Below, one piece after another: positions 30,624 through 39,307 of a stretch of 64,000 nt of DNA. The DNA comes from Acinetobacter lwoffii. GTDB taxonomy: Bacteria > Pseudomonadota > Gammaproteobacteria > Pseudomonadales > Moraxellaceae. Positions within the stretch are counted from its first letter, which is position 1, and every line of letters begins with the position of its first letter. Both the position numbers and the translations under genes were made by a program. The notes below the pieces were generated by a model. That model had not been told where the DNA came from. It saw only the letters and a program-made list of their open reading frames with translations, and made no database searches. The stretch covers positions 2,790,001-2,854,000 of the forward strand of contig NZ_CP072549.1 in assembly GCF_019343495.1 (NCBI RefSeq), read 5' to 3'.

Positions 30624-31073
30624 TTAATCTTGGCGAATCCAGGTCTGGCTACGGCCTAAAGCGGACACACCCACATAACCACGCAAGGTTAAACGTTTAC
30701 CATTGGCATTTAGACGCACTCGAGCGTCATAAACTTTACCTGCCAATGGATCAATCACTTTACCTTTTTCATAATTGTTGGTGCCTTCCACATGTTTTAA
30801 ACCAGTCAATACATCCATGCCCATGATCGGCTGATTGGTATAAGGCGCGGGACATTTATTGCAGGTCTTTTGTGGAGTATAGCCTGGACGTGGAGTCACT
30901 TTGATAATTTTTCCGGCAAAAGTCCCATTATCATTTTGACGAATTTCAATAATCGCTTTTGGTGAGCCGGTTTTATCATCAATTTGCTGCCAGATGCCAG
31001 TCAGATCCTGTGCATAAGCAGTCCCAGTCATCAGTGCAGCGATGAACATTAATCCTAATTTAGTTTGTTTCAT
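30624..31073 (-). CDS. DUF2147 secreted protein, copy 2
   Basis: A 149-residue paralog with signal peptide MKQTKLGLMFIAALMTGTAYA. The domain keeps GIWQQIDDKTGSPKAIIEI, CNKCPAPYTNQPIMGMDVL, GKVIDPLAGKVYD and LRGYVGVSALGRSQTW. It is followed by its own terminator and lies 60 bases after copy 3, so it could read through from copy 3. Function is unknown. Confidence 0.87.
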   Translation of the reverse strand: MKQTKLGLMFIAALMTGTAYAQDLTGIWQQIDDKTGSPKAIIEIRQNDNGTFAGKIIKVTPRPGYTPQKTCNKCPAPYTNQPIMGMDVLTGLKHVEGTNNYEKGKVIDPLAGKVYDARVRLNANGKRLTLRGYVGVSALGRSQTWIRQD

Positions 31074-31133
31074 TATATTTATCCCTTTTTTATAGATGAA
31101 TAAAATATCCCCAACACAAAAGTGCTGTTTTTA

Positions 31134-31583
31134 TTAATCCTGGCGAATCCAGGTTTGTGTGCGACCAATTGCAGATATCCCGATATATCCACGTAAAGTC
31201 AGTCGTTTCCCATTGGCAGAAATCCGGCCTTTTAAATCATAAATTTTGCCGGTGAGTGGATCGAGTACCCGGCCATGTGCATAGTTATTTTTGGTGGTAG
31301 GTTTTAGTCCTTTAATGACGTCTAATCCCAAAATCGGTTTATCAGTATAAGGTGATGGACATTTGACACATTTTTCTCGTGGTGTATAACCTGGGCGAGG
31401 TGTGACTTTAGTAATCGTTCCGGTATACGAGCCATCAGCCTGAGTTTTCATTTCAATCAATGCTTTAGGTGAACCGGTTTTATCATCAATCTGTTGCCAG
31501 AGACCAGATAACTCCTGAGCAAAAGCCATAGAGCCTGTGAATAAAGAAGCTGAAAAAAGAGTTAAAAGTGCGATTTTATACAT
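31134..31583 (-). CDS. DUF2147 secreted protein, copy 3
   Basis: A 149-residue paralog with signal peptide MYKIALLTLFSASLFTGSMAFA. The CxxC motif is CVKCPSPYTDKPILG, and RVLDPLTGKIYDLKGR and LRGYIGISAIGRTQTW follow. A good ribosome-binding site, AAGGATAAGGAT, precedes the ATG at 31583. A 204-base non-coding gap separates it from copy 4, long enough for its own promoter. Confidence 0.87.
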   Translation of the reverse strand: MYKIALLTLFSASLFTGSMAFAQELSGLWQQIDDKTGSPKALIEMKTQADGSYTGTITKVTPRPGYTPREKCVKCPSPYTDKPILGLDVIKGLKPTTKNNYAHGRVLDPLTGKIYDLKGRISANGKRLTLRGYIGISAIGRTQTWIRQD

Positions 31584-31787
31584 GCGATATCCTTATCCTT
31601 ATTTTTTTATGAACATTCACCTAATCCCATGTGGTGAACGATGATGCAAACTACGTTAATACACTTTCATAATCTATATTGCATGAAAAAAGCATATGTT
31701 TAATATTCATACAACTTAATGCATTAAAATGCAAGCTTCTATCTACTAAAGCATAACCCCGTCACATTTTATTTAATAAAGCAGGAA

Positions 31788-32234
31788 TTAATCCTGCTTA
31801 ATCCAGGTTTGACTACGGCCTAGTGCTGAAACGCCGATATAGCCGCGTAGGATCAGACGTTTCCCATTAGCACTTAATTTTGCTTTGGTGTTATAAAGAT
31901 TCCCTGATAATGGATCAAGCAGCTTGCCTTGAGCAAAACTGTTATTGCCGATGTGCTTTAAGCCAGTGAGCACATCCAGGCCGAGAATAGGTTTATTGGT
32001 ATAAGGTGCAGGACAGGACACACAGTTTTCTTTCGGGGTATATCCAGGACGCGGGGTGATTTTTGTGATCTTGGCAGCATAGACGCCGGAAGCCGTCTCA
32101 CGAATTTCGAGGAATGCTTTAGGTGAACCAGTTTTGTCGTCAATATTTCTCCATGTCCCTGAAAGGTCAGAGGCCAAAGCCAGATGGCTGAAAGAGGCTA
32201 AAAGTAAAGTTGAAAAAAATTGAACCTTATTCAT
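31788..32234 (-). CDS. DUF2147 secreted protein, copy 4
   Basis: A 148-residue paralog with signal peptide MNKVQFFSTLLLASFSHLALA. Its CxxC motif is CVSCPAPYTNKPILG and the end is LRGYIGVSALGRSQTWIKQD. It is the first of the tandem set in transcription order. A perfect 9-bp inverted repeat lies 26 bases upstream. Like the others it should act in the periplasm; the shared Cys pair may form a disulfide. Confidence 0.87.
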   Translation of the reverse strand: MNKVQFFSTLLLASFSHLALASDLSGTWRNIDDKTGSPKAFLEIRETASGVYAAKITKITPRPGYTPKENCVSCPAPYTNKPILGLDVLTGLKHIGNNSFAQGKLLDPLSGNLYNTKAKLSANGKRLILRGYIGVSALGRSQTWIKQD

Positions 32235-32259
32235 ATATCTGTTCCTAGGTTGGATTAGT

Positions 32260-32281
32260 GTTCTTACTCTATAGTAAGAAC
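32260..32281. repeat. Perfect inverted repeat upstream of DUF2147 copy 4
   Basis: gttcttact (32260-32268) with agtaagaac (32273-32281), loop CTAT. There is no T-run on the minus strand, so it is not a classical terminator for lrgB. It could be an operator or a leader hairpin for the array. Confidence 0.45.
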
Positions 32282-32320
32282 GATTACCCTATAAAACAAA
32301 TGAATAATTTGATTCACTAG

Positions 32321-32995
32321 TCACATTTTTTGCAAATAAAGTATAAAAGTTGGCAACCAGATCGCGGTGAAGACCGCATTTACCGCCATGCCAAAAGCAG
32401 CATAACGACCTGCAACACTGCCGCGCTGCCAGGCCTGAGCTGTACCAATAGCATGCGCGGCCAGTCCTAAAGCCAGTCCGGAAGCGCGCTCATCATTGAT
32501 ATGTCTCAGAATAAATGGAGAAAAAGCTGCACCAATCACACCAGAAAGAATCACGATCAGAATGACCATGCTGATGGGTGCATCCAGCAGGGTGGCAATA
32601 TTAATCGCAATTGGAGTAGTCACGGCACGGGTAGCAAACGCCATAATGTCTGCAGAGGACATATGCAGCAGATAAGCCAGTCCCATCGGCAAGGCGACAG
32701 CACTAATACTGGCAAAAACTAAAATGCCGATAATGGCCTTGAGCGGCAGGTCATCATAGCGCATCGCGGCCAGAGGGATAGCCAATGCGACGGTCACATA
32801 GCCGAGTAAATGGTTAAAGAGTGGATTAACTTCATCCATGTAATTTTCATAGGGAATGCCTAGCACAAATAAAATCGCCAGTACAAAGAACATGCTGAAC
32901 ACGATGACGGGAATTTGCGGTATGAACCGGTTACAGGGTTTGGCAATCAGATAGGCGCTGAGCGTAACCGCAAAGCCATACAAAATAGATAACAT
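32321..32995 (-). CDS. lrgB: LrgB/CidB-family membrane protein
   Basis: A 224-residue protein with about seven membrane helices and the LrgB signatures MAFATRAVTTPIAINIA (about 117-133) and the Gly/Pro-rich LSGVIGAAFSPF. LrgB works with LrgA-type holin-like proteins; recent work links the pair to pyruvate or other small-metabolite export, earlier work to murein hydrolase control. It follows the lrgA-type gene by 9 bases. Confidence 0.9.
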   Translation of the reverse strand: MLSILYGFAVTLSAYLIAKPCNRFIPQIPVIVFSMFFVLAILFVLGIPYENYMDEVNPLFNHLLGYVTVALAIPLAAMRYDDLPLKAIIGILVFASISAVALPMGLAYLLHMSSADIMAFATRAVTTPIAINIATLLDAPISMVILIVILSGVIGAAFSPFILRHINDERASGLALGLAAHAIGTAQAWQRGSVAGRYAAFGMAVNAVFTAIWLPTFILYLQKM

Positions 32996-33004
32996 GCGGA
33001 ACTC

Positions 33005-33388
33005 CTATAACCAGCGCTTGGCCATTTTGGCGTAAATCCATAAAGGAATCAGGGTGCTGAAAAACATGATGAACAGAAAGGCCGGAATTTTCTGGCCCAT
33101 ATGTACCAGCATCATCAGTGCACCTGCACTGACAGGCAGGAAAGCAAAGGCGCTTTCCTTCATCAGTTTGTTATTGGTATCCACGAGGCGAGCGGGGAGT
33201 TTGCCAAAGTAGCGCCAGGTAAACAGCGCAATTAAAAGACTCAATAACCCGACCAGATTGCCTAATTCAGGATGATTCAGTTGGGTCATTAACCAGACCG
33301 AAGCTTCCCGAAAGACAATAATAAGTAACAGGGTGCCGATCCATGCTGGCCAATCTATTCGTTTTATCCAGTTCATTGCTATGATCAT
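33005..33388 (-). CDS. LrgA/CidA-family holin-like membrane protein
   Basis: A 127-residue protein with four hydrophobic segments (about 15-33, 40-56, 78-96 and 100-118). The motif LNHPELGNLVGLLSLL matches the LrgA/CidA pattern in which a conserved Gly-rich helix follows a PG-like turn. Two ATG starts (33388 and 33376) are possible and neither has a clear ribosome-binding site. It lies 29 bases after hflX and directly before lrgB. Confidence 0.82.
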   Translation of the reverse strand: MIIAMNWIKRIDWPAWIGTLLLIIVFREASVWLMTQLNHPELGNLVGLLSLLIALFTWRYFGKLPARLVDTNNKLMKESAFAFLPVSAGALMMLVHMGQKIPAFLFIMFFSTLIPLWIYAKMAKRWL

Positions 33389-33417
33389 TAATATTTAATA
33401 AGTTTACTTATCAAGTT

Positions 33418-34758
33418 TTACTCGATCTTTGACTGGATTTCAAACGTTTCCAGTGGACCTTGAAATTGCTGCGCCTGTTTGCCCAGAATTTCCTCTAAAG
33501 GTAAATGCGCCTGTTTAATCAACTGTTCCAGTTTTTGTGGGGCAATTCGAATATGAAGATGCAGCTGGCCTTCATCATCATAATGTTCAGACTGAATCAC
33601 ATTCAAGCTGTACAGCTGGTTGCGCAGCTTGCCATAGGCGGGTTTGAGAATTAAATCGAAGGACTGCAGTTGCCCCATCAAAGATTCATGTACCGCTTTA
33701 CGCAGCAGGTCGATACCTTCGCCAGTATGTGCCGAGACATAGACGCGTTCCGGTTCACCCGGGCGTCGATAAATAATTTTGGCTTCTTCACCGCTACAGT
33801 CAATTTTATTGTAAACCTGAAGGATGGGAACATCGGCCCCAATTTCTTTCAGCACTTTTTCAACGGCTTCAATCTGTTCCAGCATCTCTGGGCTGCTTGA
33901 ATCAATGACATGCAGTAACAGCGTGGCTTCTACGGTTTCCTCCAAAGTCGCCTTAAAGGATTCCACCAGCGAATGGGAAAGGTTACGGACAAAACCGACC
34001 GTATCGGCCAGCACCAGATTGCCAATCCCATCCCATTCCAGACGCCGTAAAGTAGGGTCCAAGGTTGCAAACAGCTGATCGGCTGCATAGACATCGCTAT
34101 TGGCCAGCAGATTAAACAGGGTAGACTTGCCGGCATTGGTATAACCGACCAAAGATACCGTCGGCACAGCCGCTTTTTGACGAGCCACACGGCCTTGCAT
34201 CCGGGTCTGGCGGACTTTATCAATGCGTGCCTTGAGTTGTCCCATACGGATACGCAGCAAACGGCGGTCTGTTTCCAGCAGGGTTTCACCCGGGCCACGT
34301 AAACCAATCCCGCCTTTCTGGCTGTCGAGATTGCCACGACTACGAATTAAACGTGAAGATAAATGTTGCAGCTGTGCCAGTTCGACTTGCAGCTTACCTT
34401 CATAGGTACGGGCACGCTGGGCAAAAATATCTAGAATCAGTTCAGTACGATCGACCACACGGCATTTGATCACCTGTTCCAGATTTCGGGCTTGGGCTGG
34501 GGTTAGGGCATGGTCAAAAATAACCAGATTGGCATCCAGTTCCTCAACACGTTCAGCAATTTCTTCTGCCTTGCCGGAGCCGATAAAAAATTTGGCATCG
34601 GGTTTCACCCGCTGAGCATAAATATGTTCCAGAATTTCAGCATCTGCAGACTGTGCCAGCAAACGAAACTCTTCAGCATCAAGGTCTTCCAGCATCTGTA
34701 CGCTGACACTCACCAGAATGACGTGCTCTTTCCCTCGATGTTGTTGTAAATATTCCAC
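33418..34758 (-). CDS. hflX: Ribosome-splitting GTPase HflX
   Basis: HflX binds stalled or heat-damaged 70S ribosomes and splits them. In the 446-residue protein the N-terminal HflX domain (about 1-190) has FIGSGKAEEI and the helical linker RGNLDSQKGGIGLRGPGE. The G domain has GYTNAGKST at 205-213 (G1), DPTLRRLEWDG, DTVGFVRNLSHSLV (G3) and NKID (G4). The C-terminal domain is of usual length. In enterobacteria hflX follows hfq; here hfq is absent and a 43-residue membrane protein gene is upstream. Confidence 0.96.
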   Translation of the reverse strand: MEYLQQHRGKEHVILVSVSVQMLEDLDAEEFRLLAQSADAEILEHIYAQRVKPDAKFFIGSGKAEEIAERVEELDANLVIFDHALTPAQARNLEQVIKCRVVDRTELILDIFAQRARTYEGKLQVELAQLQHLSSRLIRSRGNLDSQKGGIGLRGPGETLLETDRRLLRIRMGQLKARIDKVRQTRMQGRVARQKAAVPTVSLVGYTNAGKSTLFNLLANSDVYAADQLFATLDPTLRRLEWDGIGNLVLADTVGFVRNLSHSLVESFKATLEETVEATLLLHVIDSSSPEMLEQIEAVEKVLKEIGADVPILQVYNKIDCSGEEAKIIYRRPGEPERVYVSAHTGEGIDLLRKAVHESLMGQLQSFDLILKPAYGKLRNQLYSLNVIQSEHYDDEGQLHLHIRIAPQKLEQLIKQAHLPLEEILGKQAQQFQGPLETFEIQSKIE

Positions 34759-34835
34759 TCAGGCCAATCTCCACTTTAAAACTTTAGTGTAGTTGAAAAA
34801 GAGCTGAGCAGATACTAAATTAGCGCGGCTTTGGT

Positions 34836-34967
34836 TTAAAGTGCGCTGATAAACAGTTGTGCAAGTGTTACCAGTACCAAGACATAGATGAAGGTGCCGC
34901 CCAAAATATATTTGAGCACTTGTAAAGGTTGTAGTGTGTCGTTCGCGGGCTGGGTTTGATCTGGCAT
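34836..34967 (-). CDS. 43-residue single-pass membrane protein
   Basis: The frame reads MPDQTQPANDTLQPLQVLKY followed by ILGGTFIYVLVLVTLAQLF and ISAL: an N-terminal polar segment of about 18 residues and one membrane helix (about 20-40). The ATG at 34967 has AAAAGGAT about 9 bases upstream. It lies 77 bases before hflX on the same strand and might be co-transcribed with it. I do not know the family, and it falls below usual ORF cut-offs. Confidence 0.65.
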   Translation of the reverse strand: MPDQTQPANDTLQPLQVLKYILGGTFIYVLVLVTLAQLFISAL

Positions 34968-35156
34968 GGCTACGATCCTTTTCAATCTAATATTTAGATA
35001 GTTTTATTTTGAATGATTTTTTAATCCAATTAAAATTGAAGATATAGATGTTATTGGTCGATTTTTATTATCAATGCAAGTTACGAATGAACAGTATAGA
35101 ATGAGTTTAATTCGTGGATATTCCCTGTATCTCGCTTAGGATTTAATGACGTTTTT

Positions 35157-35966
35157 ATGAACTCAACTGTACAAAACCAGACTCCAGATATCGAAGGCTT
35201 GGCCAAGTTTTTCCTGTATAGCCGGAAAATCACAGCTTCATTGGCTACCATTAGTGAAGGGTTTTACTTGGTTTTTCGTCATGGCTTATATAAAAATCCG
35301 AATAACCCGACCAATACGCGCTATGTGCAACATTTTTGCCGTCAGTTATGCAAAGTATTCAATATCGAAGTGCAGGTGCATGGCGAGATTCCGCGTGAAC
35401 CCGCCTTATGGGTCAGTAATCACGTGTCATGGCTGGATATTGCAGTTCTGGGTTCAGGGGCGCGGGTATTTTTTCTGGCAAAAGCAGAAATTGAGAACTG
35501 GCCGATTTTAGGCAAATTGGCCAAGGGTGGGGGTACCTTATTTATTAAACGTGGTTCAGGGGATTCTGTCAGGATTCGTGAACAAATTACCGGTTTCCTC
35601 AAACAGAATATTCCGGTGCTGTTCTTTCCTGAAGCGACGACTTCTGATGGGCGAGCCATCAAAAAAGTGCATGGCCGGATTTTAGGCGCCGCGATTGAAG
35701 CGCAGCGTCCTGTACAAATCTGTCTGATTTGTTATGTGAATCAGCAGGGCGAACTGGATATGGTTGCGCCGTTTGTCAATGACATCAGTTTTGCCGCCCA
35801 TGTCAAAAAAGTACTGGAAATGCCGCAAGTCATTGCACATTTAGTGGCTTTACCTGCAATTGCCACTGAAGGGCATACGGTTGAAAGCCTCACCCGTGTG
35901 GTCCAGGAAAAAATGCAGACTGGCCTGGTTGAACTTCAGTCACGGGTATTAAAAAAGCCTCAATAA
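35157..35966 (+). CDS. PlsC-family lysophospholipid acyltransferase
   Basis: A 269-residue acyltransferase that would transfer an acyl chain to a lysophospholipid or related lipid at the inner membrane. The HX4D motif is SNHVSWLD (about residues 81-88), and the phosphate-binding motif is FFPEATTSDG near 160. The third segment reads GRILGAAIEAQRPVQI. The N-terminal ~50 residues include a hydrophobic segment. It could be a PlsC paralog or a lipid-A or ornithine-lipid acyltransferase (OlsA type); sequence alone does not decide. It converges with the phospholipase D gene. Confidence 0.88.
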   Translation: MNSTVQNQTPDIEGLAKFFLYSRKITASLATISEGFYLVFRHGLYKNPNNPTNTRYVQHFCRQLCKVFNIEVQVHGEIPREPALWVSNHVSWLDIAVLGSGARVFFLAKAEIENWPILGKLAKGGGTLFIKRGSGDSVRIREQITGFLKQNIPVLFFPEATTSDGRAIKKVHGRILGAAIEAQRPVQICLICYVNQQGELDMVAPFVNDISFAAHVKKVLEMPQVIAHLVALPAIATEGHTVESLTRVVQEKMQTGLVELQSRVLKKPQ

Positions 35967-36002
35967 GAGGATTTTTTATGGTTTTTGTTCAAAGAATCAA
36001 AC

Positions 36003-37637
36003 TTACATAAAGCCTTCAATAGGCAGCCACGACACCAGTTTAAGTCCAGCTTTCTGATACCATTTCATTTTTGGTTCTTTGGTAAACGTTTGAACGTCAC
36101 CATTGGCTTTCTTGATTTTCCAGTTAATGTTCTGATTCGCATCCAGCACCAGTTTATACGCATATTTGCTTAAATTTTTGTCCATGGTGTCGTGTACTGC
36201 ACGTGCCAAAGACGGACTGTTCAGCAACACGCCAATTTCAGTATTCAAATAGGCTGAACGCGGATCAAAGTTAAAAGAACCAATAAACACCTGTTTTTGA
36301 TCCAGTGCCATCAGTTTGGCATGCAGGCTGGAACGGCTCAGTCCTTTCAGGCTGACTTTAGCTTTTTTCGAAATTTCCTCAGTATTGGCATTTAGGTGAT
36401 TAGCTTCTGGCGCTGCCAAGAACTCATACAGCTGCACCCCATTTTCCAATAGATCCTGACGATATTTGGCATAAAAGGCATGCACCACGGCAACGTCGTT
36501 GGCCTTAAAAGAGTTGGTCAGGACGCGAACCTTGATATTCTCATTCGCCAGTTTCTTTAAACGGTCTGCACCAATTTTTTCCGGGACAAAATAGGCAGAG
36601 ACAATATCGACACTTTGTTCAGGTTTTTCCAGGCGCTGTAATAACTGGAAATTCAGGTGTTCTTCGGTTTTGGCCTTGGCTTTGATTTTGCTCGGTGGAT
36701 CTTTGACCACTTCAGCTTCCACCCAATCCAGCTGAATGTTTTGTTCCAGCCATTGGTCAAAGGCTCTGGAACGATTGGCCAGATCCAGATAATTTTGAGT
36801 CGCTGGATCCTGACTATGGGTTTCTAGCTGTTCTTTTAAGCTTGGAAAACGTAAGCCATGATGCCGTGGATTCACAACCTCTTGCACCGGATAGGCATAA
36901 TCATCATTCCAGTATTCATCGAAGGAATGAATGATTTCATCCGATGCCGCACCGACCAGCATCACATCGACATCAGAGAACTGATAGCTTTCACTGACAT
37001 TATAATACTGGTTGCTCATATTGCGCCCGCCAATCAAGGCAATCTGGTTATCGGCAATAAAACTTTTATTGTGCATGCGGCGGTTAATGCGCTTTAAATC
37101 CAGCACCATGTCCATGGCGCGGTATTTACGAAAGCGATAGGGATTATACAGTTTGACATCGATATTCTGATGCTGGTTTAAGGCCAGATAAATCCCTTCC
37201 ATTTTCTTGGCATTATTGTCATCCATCAACAGGCGCACTTTTACGCCACGATCCGCTGCCTGAATAATCGCATGCAGGGCGAGGGCACCGATTCGGTCAT
37301 TATCCCAAATGTAATATTGCAGATCCAGACTGCGTTCCGCTTTATTAATCAGCTGAATCCGCGCAGCCAGTGCTTCAAGCGGATCATACAGCACGCGATA
37401 ACCGGTCAACCCGATGTTCTGATCACGTAAAGGTTCAACAATTTGTGCCAGGCTGGTTCGCGATGTATCCGTTTCAAATGCCATCTGGCTTGGCTGTTCG
37501 GTTTGCTTGGGTAAGGTGCTACACGCAGGCAGACCCAGTACCAGGCTACAGCTCAGTAAAATGCCGGCTTTATAGCGATGAGTGCGTATAAAACTTGAGG
37601 ATTGAAGATGAACTTGATCGCGGGGAGCAGTGGCCAT
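36003..37637 (-). CDS. Phospholipase D-family lipoprotein (cardiolipin synthase C-like)
   Basis: A 544-residue protein with two HKD motifs: HNKSFIADNQIALIGGRN (about 192-209) and HAKLMALDQKQVFIGSFN (about 442-459). An N-terminal hydrophobic stretch ends in LGLPACS, a plausible lipobox with Cys near residue 39, so it may be a periplasm-facing lipoprotein after a long polar leader. ClsC-type enzymes make cardiolipin from phosphatidylglycerol and phosphatidylethanolamine; secreted PLDs act in virulence in A. baumannii. The length and two-motif layout favour the ClsC (YmdC) group. Substrate remains open. Confidence 0.86.
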   Translation of the reverse strand: MATAPRDQVHLQSSSFIRTHRYKAGILLSCSLVLGLPACSTLPKQTEQPSQMAFETDTSRTSLAQIVEPLRDQNIGLTGYRVLYDPLEALAARIQLINKAERSLDLQYYIWDNDRIGALALHAIIQAADRGVKVRLLMDDNNAKKMEGIYLALNQHQNIDVKLYNPYRFRKYRAMDMVLDLKRINRRMHNKSFIADNQIALIGGRNMSNQYYNVSESYQFSDVDVMLVGAASDEIIHSFDEYWNDDYAYPVQEVVNPRHHGLRFPSLKEQLETHSQDPATQNYLDLANRSRAFDQWLEQNIQLDWVEAEVVKDPPSKIKAKAKTEEHLNFQLLQRLEKPEQSVDIVSAYFVPEKIGADRLKKLANENIKVRVLTNSFKANDVAVVHAFYAKYRQDLLENGVQLYEFLAAPEANHLNANTEEISKKAKVSLKGLSRSSLHAKLMALDQKQVFIGSFNFDPRSAYLNTEIGVLLNSPSLARAVHDTMDKNLSKYAYKLVLDANQNINWKIKKANGDVQTFTKEPKMKWYQKAGLKLVSWLPIEGFM

Positions 37638-37738
37638 ATAAGTCGAAGAATGAAAAATTAGAATTGAGTATAATTGCCAGCTATGAAAAGATAAATATAA
37701 AGCCAGTAATCTGCTGCTCGACTGAATAAGGCCAATTT

Positions 37739-38749
37739 ATGTGGGATTCGAATTCCGTACTGTTTTATTTTTATCTGGGAATGGCGATTTTAGCCATCTG
37801 GGCTGTGGCTCAGGCATGGTCGAGCCAATCACGTACCGAAACCATTCATCCCTTTAAAGCTTTTGGTCATTTGCTGGCTTTTTATCTTGCCTATTTATTA
37901 ATCCCTTTGGTTTTCTTCAGTATTTATGCTGGATGGACGGGTTATTATTCACTGCATGAAGCCATTTTTGTATTTTTGCTTAGTGGGGTTTTGACTTATG
38001 CACGCTTTATCGAGCCGCATCTAATTCAAGTGAAAACGACAAAATATCAGATCAATGCAGATAAACGTTTAAAGCAGCCGGTGAAAATCGCCCTGATTGC
38101 AGATTTGCATATTGGTCTTTTTTCAGGTCATGAGCGGCAGTTGCGACAAATTGTACACAAATTAAATCATATTCAACCTGATTTGGTGGTGGTTGCTGGC
38201 GACTGGACTTACGAGCCAGAAAATAAACTGGCACAGGAACTGGCCATTTTAAAAGAGATTCACGCTCCTGTTTATTCGGTCAATGGTAATCACGATGAGC
38301 AATATCCCGGACCGCCAATTCGAGAATTATTGCACTATGCATTGCAAGTCAATCAGGTTATGGATATTGAAGGTCAAATTGTCGAATTTGATGAATTCCG
38401 ACTTTTGGGCGTGGGTGATCTCTGGGCTGGTAAAGCCGATATGCGCAGTTTGCCCGACTTGCCTCAGGACAAGCCTTGGGTGATTCTTTCGCATAACCCT
38501 GATACGGTCGATATGATTCCAAAACTGCCGACGCGTCCTCTGATGTTGTCTGGACATACCCATGGCGGACAGGTAGAGCTGCCTTGGCTAACTAATTACG
38601 TCATGAAAAAGGTTTCAATTTTGGGACATAAAAAGGGCATGTACCGTCATGAACATGCAGATGTGTTCGTCACTGTTGGTACCGGCTTGGTCGGTGTACC
38701 TTTCCGTTTTCGGGTGCCACCTACCATTGATATTATTGAACTAATCTAA
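37739..38749 (+). CDS. Membrane-anchored calcineurin-like metallophosphoesterase (YaeI type)
   Basis: A 336-residue protein with N-terminal membrane helices (about 8-25, 43-65 and 72-90), then a metallophosphoesterase domain. The metal-binding motifs appear in order: ADLHIG (about 121), AGDWTYEPE (about 152), VNGNHDE (about 182), LSHNPD (about 252) and SGHTHGGQ (about 273). The layout matches YaeI-like phosphodiesterases with GPP-type lipid or nucleotide substrates unknown. It is monocistronic and converges with the hypothetical gene at 38774. Confidence 0.88.
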   Translation: MWDSNSVLFYFYLGMAILAIWAVAQAWSSQSRTETIHPFKAFGHLLAFYLAYLLIPLVFFSIYAGWTGYYSLHEAIFVFLLSGVLTYARFIEPHLIQVKTTKYQINADKRLKQPVKIALIADLHIGLFSGHERQLRQIVHKLNHIQPDLVVVAGDWTYEPENKLAQELAILKEIHAPVYSVNGNHDEQYPGPPIRELLHYALQVNQVMDIEGQIVEFDEFRLLGVGDLWAGKADMRSLPDLPQDKPWVILSHNPDTVDMIPKLPTRPLMLSGHTHGGQVELPWLTNYVMKKVSILGHKKGMYRHEHADVFVTVGTGLVGVPFRFRVPPTIDIIELI

Positions 38750-38773
38750 ATTCAGTCGGCATTCTGTACTGCG

Positions 38774-39175
38774 TTAACTGATAATCCAGACCAGAATCAA
38801 TAACACGACTGCGACGGCTGCCATCATCCAGATTTTCTTTTCGATTTTTCGGGTTGGCACATTTTCACGTAATTGTTGCGCAGTGATTTCAGCTTCTGTG
38901 GATGTGCTCAAACTAGGATGGGTGGGGATTTCCAGTGGCGGTGTCACCAGGTCGATATCACCGGCATCATCACTAAAGCGTGGGCCGGTACTTTCATGCT
39001 TCATGACCACGTCATGTTCCCGCACAATTTCATCAATCACTTGCAGTGCCTGAGCTTCATCCAAGGGCGTATTCTCGGTGATATAGTGAACAGCTTCTAA
39101 TTTTTTATCATCTTCCAGCAAAATAATGATATTGACTAACTGCTCCTGCGATAGGTATTCAATAAGATCCTGCAT
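38774..39175 (-). CDS. Tail-anchored protein of unknown function
   Basis: A 133-residue protein with a helical N-terminal ~60 residues (acidic, MQDLIEYLSQEQLVNIIILLEDD at the start), a Ser/Pro/Thr linker and a C-terminal membrane helix at about 114-132. The N-terminal pattern, two short helices with a DEAQALQVIDEIVRE segment, resembles small helical interaction domains, but I cannot name the family. There is no signal peptide, so the head should be cytoplasmic. It stands alone on its strand. Confidence 0.7.
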   Translation of the reverse strand: MQDLIEYLSQEQLVNIIILLEDDKKLEAVHYITENTPLDEAQALQVIDEIVREHDVVMKHESTGPRFSDDAGDIDLVTPPLEIPTHPSLSTSTEAEITAQQLRENVPTRKIEKKIWMMAAVAVVLLILVWIIS

Positions 39176-39261
39176 GGCCTTGCCTCATTTTTTAAATTGA
39201 GTTCATTTGATTGTTGAGCAAATTTAACGAGATAAGTAGCCAAGTTTTGTTGTGAAATCAT

Positions 39262-39293
39262 AAAAAAAGCCAGCATCGAGTGCTGGCTTTTTA
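39262..39293. terminator. Bidirectional terminator below the MHS transporter
   Basis: aaaaaagccagca pairs with tgctggcttttt around loop TCGAG, with A- and T-runs on both sides. It lies 15 bases after the stop of the minus-strand transporter at 39308. Confidence 0.88.
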
Positions 39294-39307
39294 ATCGATT
39301 TAAAACC

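Noticed and set aside
35967..36002. Ten-codon frame with AAGAGGA before an ATG at 35978, after the acyltransferase gene.
   Set aside because: It encodes only about ten residues, ends beside the next gene and shows no feature; the site is more likely part of a weak 3' hairpin.
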